From Planctomycetota bacterium (GTDB taxonomy: Bacteria > Planctomycetota > Planctomycetia > Planctomycetales > Planctomycetaceae): a DNA stretch of 6,606 bases. Each line of letters begins with the position of its first letter. Position 1 is the first letter of the stretch. This document shows positions 1-5,186 of the stretch, in pieces. Both the position numbers and the translations under genes were made by a program. The notes under the pieces were generated by a model. That model searched no databases and was not told where the DNA came from. It saw nothing but the letters and a program-made list of their open reading frames with translations. The stretch lies in contig JAPOLP010000318.1 of NCBI GenBank assembly GCA_029977045.1, positions 1 to 6,606 on the forward strand, given 5' to 3'.

Positions 1-1
1 C

Positions 2-31
2 TACTTCCTCTACCAGGGAACGCTGCTGTAA
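2..31 (+). CDS. Possible 3' end of an upstream gene (partial)
   Basis: Frame 2 reads YFLYQGTLL and then a TAA stop at 29-31. The hydrophobic, aromatic composition would suit the end of a membrane or exported protein, and the strong hairpin at 106-139 would suit transcription ending after it. Nine codons cannot identify a family. The other two forward frames are also open for roughly 20 codons from position 1, so the choice of frame is a guess based on residue composition. In tad loci the gene before cpaB is often a prepilin peptidase or pilin-related gene, but nothing here demonstrates that. Confidence 0.3.
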   Translation, partial: YFLYQGTLL

Positions 32-105
32 GCCGCTGCGGGACTCGGAAGGAATACTTCTGAGACGTTGAAAACCGATGGACGGGCGTGTCAATCGGAG
101 CTGAA

Positions 106-139
106 CAGGTCGGGCCAGCCTGAATGCTGGTCCGGCCTG
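106..139 (+). terminator. 14-bp hairpin, possible terminator of the upstream gene
   Basis: The arms CAGGTCGGGCCAGC (106-119) and GCTGGTCCGGCCTG (126-139) pair over 14 positions, two of them G-U wobbles, around the 6-nt loop CTGAAT. The stem is GC-rich and should be very stable in RNA. No T-run follows (ATTCCGTGAA comes next), so it is not a textbook intrinsic terminator. It could be a Rho-assisted terminator, a 3' end protector or a leader structure of the cpaB transcript. Its place 75 bases after a possible stop codon favours a role at the 3' end of the upstream gene. Confidence 0.5.
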
Positions 140-163
140 ATTCCGTGAAATATCCCGTTCCGG

Positions 164-177
164 GAGGCAATTGCCTC
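164..177. repeat. Perfect 14-bp palindrome in the cpaB leader
   Basis: GAGGCAATTGCCTC is its own reverse complement with no spacer. Being uninterrupted, it would fold poorly as RNA but suits a homodimeric DNA-binding protein. It lies 167 bases before the cpaB start codon in non-coding sequence, so coding constraint does not explain it. The role is inferred: an operator for the tad genes or for the unseen gene upstream. A single copy is seen in the window. Confidence 0.4.
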
Positions 178-344
178 TGATACTTGAAGAAAACTCCCCG
201 TCGGACGGGATTTCCTCCGGCATTGGCGGTGCCTGGCGGCGAGGTCGCCGGAACCGTCATGCGCGTTTCAATCGGTACGGTCGTTAAAGGCTGAAGAGTT
301 TAACACGCCGCTGCCGACATTCTGATTGATGAAGGCTCGTTGTC

Positions 345-1424
345 ATGAGACTGAAATCGATGATGCTGCTGGCCGTGGCCAGTGGTTGTGGACTGGTGGC
401 GATGTTCCTGTTCAAGCAGGTCTCATCAAATAACAACCTCGAAGCCGCGGAAGAGAAGATCGAAGTTCTGGTGGCGACCGTCGAGATCACTCCCGGCGAG
501 CCACTGGACGAGACCAACTCGGAATTCCGGGAGTATCCGATTTCCGTCGTCCCTCAGAACGCCGTCACTTTGCCGGAAGAGTACGAGGGACAGGCGATCA
601 AGTCGCGAGCCTTCCCGGGCGACTTCGTCACACTCGACAAACTCACCAAGGACAAAGCCGCGTCGTCCGCGATCCCGAAAGGGATGACTGTGATCGCGAT
701 CGACGTGGATTCGGCCATGCTCAGCGGCGGCCTGCTCTCACCAGGAGACCGGGTCGACGTCATGGTCACTTATCAGATGCGGACTTCGCTGGGATCGGGA
801 ACGGTCATCAAAACCGTGCTCGAGTTCGTTGAGGTCTTCTCGACCGGACGTGTCCGGGAACTCGATGGGGCCGCAGGAGATGGCAAGTTCAAAACCGTTT
901 CCCTGCTAGTGACATCACAGCAGGGAGCGTTGGTCAAACTGGCAGAGAAGGTTGGCGAACTGCACCTGTCAATGAGGTCCAAGGAAGACTCGGAGCCACG
1001 GACCGCCGAAGACGAACGTTTCGACCCGAAATCACTGACAGAGTTCTATACCGAACCTGAAGACGAATCAGAGGGCGAAGAAGAGACAGCGGACACCACA
1101 GACAACTCGGATGACGATCTCGACAGTTTCCTCGACAGCGCCATGCAGCCAGATACTCAGGCTGTGACTGACGCTGGCCCGGCGGCCCCGGCAGTCCCTG
1201 CGAAGCCGACCACCTGGACAATCGAGATTTACTCCGGCGATCAACTGCGAGTCGAGGAAGTGGCACTACCGCAAACTGACGAACCAGAAACATCAGATGG
1301 CAACGCGGATGCCGAGCCATCAACAGGAAATCCACTTCTGGACGGGTTCAACAATCTGTTCGGAGGCGGGAAGAAGAAGTCCAAACCGGCAACGCAGGCC
1401 ACCGTGCCAGCAATCGCCGACTAA
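345..1424 (+). CDS. cpaB: Tad/Flp pilus assembly protein CpaB (RcpC family), with acidic insert
   Basis: CpaB/RcpC is an inner-membrane-anchored periplasmic protein that works with the outer-membrane secretin of Tad pili. The 359-residue product starts with a short basic end and one hydrophobic segment (about residues 5-24) that can serve as signal or anchor. A SAF domain follows at about 40-103 (VLVATVEITPGEPL through the PGDFVTLDKL stretch). The CpaB core is at about 110-212, with the typical IPKGMTVIAIDVD, LLSPGDRVDVM and VSLLVTSQQGALVKLA segments. Residues 213-285 are very rich in Asp and Glu and look disordered. A last strand, WTIEIYSGDQLRVEEV (291-306), resembles the final strand found directly after the core in ordinary CpaB proteins, so the acidic stretch is probably an insert. 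The tail (329-347) is FNNLFGGGKKK-like. The ATG at 345 has a weak ribosome binding site, GAAGG, 9 nt upstream. It is the first gene of the visible cpaB-cpaC-cpaE series. The family call is firm; the role of the insert is unknown. Confidence 0.92.
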   Translation: MRLKSMMLLAVASGCGLVAMFLFKQVSSNNNLEAAEEKIEVLVATVEITPGEPLDETNSEFREYPISVVPQNAVTLPEEYEGQAIKSRAFPGDFVTLDKLTKDKAASSAIPKGMTVIAIDVDSAMLSGGLLSPGDRVDVMVTYQMRTSLGSGTVIKTVLEFVEVFSTGRVRELDGAAGDGKFKTVSLLVTSQQGALVKLAEKVGELHLSMRSKEDSEPRTAEDERFDPKSLTEFYTEPEDESEGEEETADTTDNSDDDLDSFLDSAMQPDTQAVTDAGPAAPAVPAKPTTWTIEIYSGDQLRVEEVALPQTDEPETSDGNADAEPSTGNPLLDGFNNLFGGGKKKSKPATQATVPAIAD

Positions 1425-1654
1425 CTGGCGACTCTCGGTTCAAACAGAATCGAAACACCAGACGGAAAGAATGAGAGTCATACGGACGACACGTCGCCCG
1501 ATTCTCATGACACACCAGGGAAGACAGTGAGACAGCCGGTCGACGGTGCGGGAGGCATCGATCGGTCGGTTGTCTGCGCATCTCTGAGTGAGCATTGATG
1601 CCGCTCAGGGGGGACAACCGAAGTCCAACGGGCTACGGAAATAGAGGTGCATGG
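1425..1654. other. Gap between cpaB and the secretin gene
   Basis: These 230 bases separate two genes expected to be co-transcribed, which is long for an operon. I see no T-rich terminator and no good promoter. A frame at 1471-1530 could encode 19 residues (starting MRVIRTT) but has no family signal. A TTG/ATG pair at 1595/1598 is in frame with the secretin and would add about 20 residues. Those residues are unlike a signal peptide and lack a clear ribosome binding site, so I treat this part as untranslated leader. Confidence 0.5.
1643..1649 (+). promoter_or_regulatory. Ribosome binding site that sets the secretin start
   Basis: AGAGGTG lies 5 nt before the ATG at 1655, an ideal spacing. The in-frame alternatives TTG 1595 and ATG 1598 have only a vague GAGTGAG upstream. 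An out-of-frame ATG at 1651 is just 1 nt from the motif, too close to be used. This favours 1655 as the real start. Confidence 0.65.
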
Positions 1655-3853
1655 ATGCCGAGTCGAACGAATTCCGCGATCCGCAGTGAATCGGGACCGA
1701 AACGTCGCAGCCGCGACGAGCTATCGGTCCGCCAGGCTCGCGTACGCCGCTTGAGCCAGAAGCTGTCAACGCTGACAGCGATCGCTGTTCTTGTCGCGCA
1801 GTTTCAACTACCGCTGTTGGCCCAGGACCCGCTTTCCACTCAGGGACCGGGCGGTGCTCCCGCCCCTCTGGCAACGCCAGCACCGACGAATACCGCGCCA
1901 CTATCAGGCTCTACCGAGCGTGACGTCATCACGGACGCGATCTTTCATGTCACGGGTCGTCGCGGCAACGTCGACGTTACTGAGAATCTCTCGAAGGTCA
2001 TCGAGCTGAGCGACAAACGAATTACGCGAGTCGACGGATTCGACCCAACGGTCATCGACGTCAGAGCACTCACACCGCACCGCATCCGGGTTCAGGCGTT
2101 GATCCAGGGGGTTACGACGCTGGTCCTCACGGACGAAGAGGACAACAACTACATCATCGAAGTGTTTGTCAAAGGCGACACGCGACATCTGCAGGCCGTC
2201 ATCGAAAACCGCTTTCCGGACTCAGCTGTCGAGGCCTACAAGATTCAGGACTCCGTCGCTCTGACCGGCTGGGTCGCTCAGCCCGAGCACATCACTCAGA
2301 TCGTTGAGATCGCCGAGCAGTTCTATCCGCGCGTGCTGAATCAGATGCGTGTCGGCGGCGTCCAGCAGGTCCAGTTGAAGGTCCGCATCATGGAAGCTCA
2401 AAGGTCCAAGATGCGTAAGTTTGGCTTTGACTTCATTGCCAGCGGACCCGACGGATACTTTCGCAGCAACCCGGCACAGCTGTTCGCGATCGAGAACAAT
2501 GCAATCACAAGCGCCGCTGTTTCAACAGCATTCGGACTGATCTCAGACAACAGCGAATTCTTCGGATTCCTCGACGCGCTTCGCGAGGAAGAGCTCTTGA
2601 AGATTCTTGCGGAGCCAGTCCTCGTCACAACGAATGGCCGCCCGGCGTCAATGCTTTCCGGCGGTGAGTTCCCGGTGCTCGTCCCGCAGTCGCTGGGCGT
2701 AGTCAGTATCGAATGGCGGGACTTCGGTGTCCGCATGGAAGCCGTCCCGATCATCCTTGGCGACGGGCGAGTGCGGCTGGAAGTCATGCCCGAAGTCAGC
2801 GAGCGCGACTTTGCGAATTCAGTGACCGTCGGCGGAAACGTCGTTCCTGCTCTGACAACCCGCCGAGTCAACACGGAAGTCGAGATGCGTTTCGGACAGA
2901 CCCTGATGCTCACCGGTCTGATCTCGTCACGACAGACATCTCAGACATCCAAGGTCCCCTTCCTCGGCGAGCTTCCCTGGGTCGGAACTCTGTTCCGCAA
3001 AACGTCGTACGACGACGTCGAAACTGAACTGGTCATCACACTGACACCCGAACTCGTCGCTCCGATGCAGCAGCACCAGGTGCCACATGGTGGTCCCGGC
3101 CAGTTCAGCACCTTCCCAACCGATCGGGAGCAGTTCTTCGACGGCTATCTGGAAGTGCCGAAGTACGGTGACGAGTGTCAGAATTGTGGTCGGCTCGGCA
3201 CCTGCACCAGCGGGCAATGCCTGACGAGTGCCACTGCTCCAAAGACCTTTGCCACGCCAATCAAAGAAACCACCATTCCAGCTGCCGACGTGTCGAAGAA
3301 ACTGACCGAGCAGTCAACGGCTGCTCCCGAGCGAGCAACCGCAGCTGCCTCAGCACTGCGCGACGCCCGGCCACCCGGTGTGAAAGTCACCACCGAGACG
3401 CTGCCCATTGCACAACGCACGACGACAACGCCTGCGTCTCAGCGAGACGCACTTCAGCAGGTCGGCTACTCGCAGTCACTGGGAGCACGACAGCCGGTCT
3501 TGCCAGCCAGTGCAGTCCAGAACAAACCGTCTGTCCCGAGCCGTCCCGCACCGCCATCGCGACAGACGCCGCAGCCCCAGCCGGCCTCGCAGATGACACC
3601 TGCTCTTCAGCAGAGCCCGGCGACGCAGACTCCGCCATCCGCCAGTACGGCGACGCAACAAACGTCAGCAGCGGCGACGACGAAAAAGCGTCCTCCGGCA
3701 ACGTGGAATCCGTTCTCCAAAAAGCCTCAGCTGAATGACGCCCGCAGCGGATCCGGTACGACCGCCAGAACCGGAGTCGACGGCCAATCCGTCACGGCTG
3801 GTCAGACACAAATCCAGAAACGGTCCGCTCTGCCAGGCCTGATTGAGCCATAG
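1655..3853 (+). CDS. cpaC: Tad/Flp pilus secretin (CpaC/RcpA) with long C-terminal extension
   Basis: This is the outer-membrane gate of the Tad system: secretin subunits form a ring through which the pilus leaves the cell. From the ATG at 1655 it has 732 residues. The N-terminus is a long basic stretch (1-36) and a hydrophobic core (37-56, ending LLAQ), read as an extended Sec signal peptide. The secretin N-terminal domain is at about 89-173 (NVDVTENLSKVIEL, GVTTLVL). A BON-like domain is at about 177-232 (VALTGWVAQPEHI). The secretin domain is at about 237-468, including QVQLKVRIMEAQRSKMRKFG, LAEPVLVTTNGRPASMLSGG and the hallmark VPFLGELPWVGTLFR (434-448). Typical CpaC proteins end soon after the TPELVAP segment. 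Here about 240 further residues follow: a four-cysteine cluster (508, 511, 517, 522), then a Pro/Gln/Thr/Ala-rich, probably disordered tail ending near WNPFSKKP. It lies 230 bases after cpaB and 103 before cpaE, on the same strand. A start at 1595/1598 is possible but less likely. Confidence 0.93.
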   Translation: MPSRTNSAIRSESGPKRRSRDELSVRQARVRRLSQKLSTLTAIAVLVAQFQLPLLAQDPLSTQGPGGAPAPLATPAPTNTAPLSGSTERDVITDAIFHVTGRRGNVDVTENLSKVIELSDKRITRVDGFDPTVIDVRALTPHRIRVQALIQGVTTLVLTDEEDNNYIIEVFVKGDTRHLQAVIENRFPDSAVEAYKIQDSVALTGWVAQPEHITQIVEIAEQFYPRVLNQMRVGGVQQVQLKVRIMEAQRSKMRKFGFDFIASGPDGYFRSNPAQLFAIENNAITSAAVSTAFGLISDNSEFFGFLDALREEELLKILAEPVLVTTNGRPASMLSGGEFPVLVPQSLGVVSIEWRDFGVRMEAVPIILGDGRVRLEVMPEVSERDFANSVTVGGNVVPALTTRRVNTEVEMRFGQTLMLTGLISSRQTSQTSKVPFLGELPWVGTLFRKTSYDDVETELVITLTPELVAPMQQHQVPHGGPGQFSTFPTDREQFFDGYLEVPKYGDECQNCGRLGTCTSGQCLTSATAPKTFATPIKETTIPAADVSKKLTEQSTAAPERATAAASALRDARPPGVKVTTETLPIAQRTTTTPASQRDALQQVGYSQSLGARQPVLPASAVQNKPSVPSRPAPPSRQTPQPQPASQMTPALQQSPATQTPPSASTATQQTSAAATTKKRPPATWNPFSKKPQLNDARSGSGTTARTGVDGQSVTAGQTQIQKRSALPGLIEP

Positions 3854-3869
3854 TTTCACGGGTCGCATC

Positions 3870-3908
3870 CGCACTGTTTCGCCACTGTGCGCCTCCTGAG
3901 ACCGGAGG
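3870..3908 (+). other. Two adjacent hairpins between the secretin gene and cpaE
   Basis: The first stem pairs 3870-3877 with 3884-3891 (seven pairs plus one T-T mismatch, loop TTCGCC). The second pairs CCTCC at 3892-3896 with GGAGG at 3904-3908 (loop TGAGACC). The two abut each other, starting 17 bases after the secretin stop, in a 103-base gap. No T-run follows, so a complete terminator is unlikely. They could act as an attenuator or an RNA-processing or stabilising element that sets the secretin to CpaE ratio. The stems are short and may be chance. Confidence 0.3.
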
Positions 3909-3956
3909 ACAGCATTTCCATATCAAGCTTCTGCTTCCTGAGATAAAGCCACGACA

Positions 3957-5165
3957 ATGAAAAACGTCATTCGACTGGCAATTGTTGATCCGAATGATTC
4001 CAGCCGCAGCATGCTGAAGCATCTGCTCCTGGGTATCGATACAGTGTGGCTCGAAGCCGAGTGCTCGAATTACGAGTACTTCGCCGACGTTGCCCTGCAG
4101 ACGCACCCGGACATCGCTCTGGTGTCGCTCGATTCCGACCCGAATGCCGCGCTTGATCTTGTCGCCCGACTGTCTCAGGAAGTGCCGAACTGCAACGCGC
4201 TGGTAATCAGCAGTTCGCAGGAAGGGAGCCTGATTCTCAAGGCGATGCGCAACGGAGCGAAGGAGTTTCTGAGCTTCCCGCTGAACCTCGAAGACTTCCT
4301 CGCGGCGCTGGACCGGATTCAGCACACGGGCGGTGGAAAAGGCGGCGACGGCCCATCAAAACCAAGCCAGGTCATCACGGTGACCGGTGTCAACGGCGGC
4401 GTCGGCTGCACTTCACTGGCCATCAACCTGGCCTGCGTACTGGCTCAGAACGAGCGCAACAACGTCGCGATAATCGATCTAGACCTGTCGCTGGGCGACA
4501 CCGACGTCTGGCTCGACATCATTCCTGACTACACGATTCAGGACGTTGCCGAGAATGTGAACCGGCTCGACTACGCCCTGCTGAAACGATCGCTGACCAA
4601 GCACGAATGCGGAGCCTTCCTGCTGCCGCGGCCCGTGCATATCGACGACGCTCCATCGTTTACTCCGGACGAGCTTCGCCGGGTCATCGCGTTGCTCAAA
4701 GCAACGTTTACTCACCTCGTCATCGATATCAGCAAGAGCTACACGCCGCTGGATATCGCAGCGATGGAGTCATCGGATTCCGTGCTGCTGGTCACGCAGC
4801 TGGACCTGCCGTGCCTCCGCAACGTCGTACGACTGCTCCAGTTTTTCGATCAGCACGAAACGCTGGCCGAGAAGCTGCACGTAATTGTCAACCGCCTCGG
4901 CCTGCAGGACACGCAGATCAGCCTTAACAAGGCACTGGAGACGATCGGTCGCGAGGTCTTCTGGCAGGTCCCCAACGACTTCGCCACGATGGTCGAATCG
5001 CGGAACAACGGCGTGCCGCTGCTGACCTACGCACCGCGAGCGAAGCTGACCAGGGAAATCGAGAAGCTCGCCTACGCTCTCGATCCGTCATCGTCGGGAG
5101 GCGATGCAGCGGGCGACGACGCAAAGCAGAAGAAGCGACTCTTCAGCTTCCTGGGCTCACGCTGA
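3957..5165 (+). CDS. cpaE: CpaE/TadZ, MinD-like localisation protein of the Tad pilus
   Basis: CpaE/TadZ proteins are cytoplasmic ParA/MinD relatives that place the Tad machine, often at a cell pole. The 402-residue product has a receiver-like domain (about 5-125: IRLAIVDPND, PDIALVSLD, GAKEFLSFPL), a Gly-rich linker (125-133) and a MinD-like domain (about 138-375). In the P-loop, GVNGGVGCTS (144-153), Asn146 and Cys151 stand where the MinD signature lysine and catalytic lysine normally are. The second motif, IIDLDLSLGDTD (172-183), and the Walker B, HLVIDIS (253-259, Asp257), remain. In the receiver-like part, Ser57 is at the usual phospho-aspartate position and Phe107 replaces the conserved lysine. 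Atypical receivers and Walker boxes are known in TadZ, so this is probably a binding or scaffold protein. The C-terminus, KKRLFSFLGSR after a flexible linker, resembles a MinD membrane-targeting tail. The ATG at 3957 has only a poor ribosome binding site. Only 21 bases separate its stop from that of the convergent gene, with no clear terminator. Confidence 0.92.
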   Translation: MKNVIRLAIVDPNDSSRSMLKHLLLGIDTVWLEAECSNYEYFADVALQTHPDIALVSLDSDPNAALDLVARLSQEVPNCNALVISSSQEGSLILKAMRNGAKEFLSFPLNLEDFLAALDRIQHTGGGKGGDGPSKPSQVITVTGVNGGVGCTSLAINLACVLAQNERNNVAIIDLDLSLGDTDVWLDIIPDYTIQDVAENVNRLDYALLKRSLTKHECGAFLLPRPVHIDDAPSFTPDELRRVIALLKATFTHLVIDISKSYTPLDIAAMESSDSVLLVTQLDLPCLRNVVRLLQFFDQHETLAEKLHVIVNRLGLQDTQISLNKALETIGREVFWQVPNDFATMVESRNNGVPLLTYAPRAKLTREIEKLAYALDPSSSGGDAAGDDAKQKKRLFSFLGSR

Positions 5166-5186
5166 GACGGCTGGGCGGTTCCGCGA

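Larger units (their letters stand above)
32..344. other. Intergenic leader upstream of cpaB, no convincing gene
   Basis: This stretch of about 310 bases holds a stable hairpin (106-139), a perfect palindrome (164-177) and a smaller inverted repeat, CGGCGA/TCGCCG, at 237-250. All three forward frames are interrupted by stops (TGA at 61, 69, 121, 178 and 292). The only open stretch worth noting is a TTG-initiated 36-codon frame at 184-294. It has no properly spaced ribosome binding site and no recognisable motif, so I do not call it. I could not find a -35/-10 pair of reasonable quality or a -24/-12 sigma54 element. The cpaB promoter is therefore unassigned, or transcription enters from upstream. 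Confidence 0.6.

Noticed and set aside
184..294. A 36-codon TTG-initiated frame in the cpaB leader
   Set aside because: The nearest purine-rich motif (GGGAGG at 162-167) is 16 nt away, too far. There is no motif in the product, and the frame crosses small inverted repeats.
692..701. GATCGCGATC palindrome inside cpaB
   Set aside because: It encodes part of the conserved VIAID segment and is readily explained by GC-rich codon choice.
1471..1530. A 19-residue peptide frame between cpaB and the secretin gene
   Set aside because: It is the tail of a longer out-of-frame stretch running from cpaB. A purine-rich GGAAAG precedes it, but the length and composition give no support.
3175..3738. A 187-residue open frame inside the secretin gene, + strand, different frame
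   Set aside because: It lies wholly within the low-complexity Pro/Gln/Thr-rich tail, where codon bias keeps other frames open. Its product is rich in Arg, Ser and His with no domain, and the secretin frame is unmistakable.
3792..4325. A 177-residue open frame antisense to the secretin end and cpaE start
   Set aside because: It spans the 3' end of one well-supported gene and the 5' end of another, its product resembles no family, and it is best explained as a high-GC shadow.
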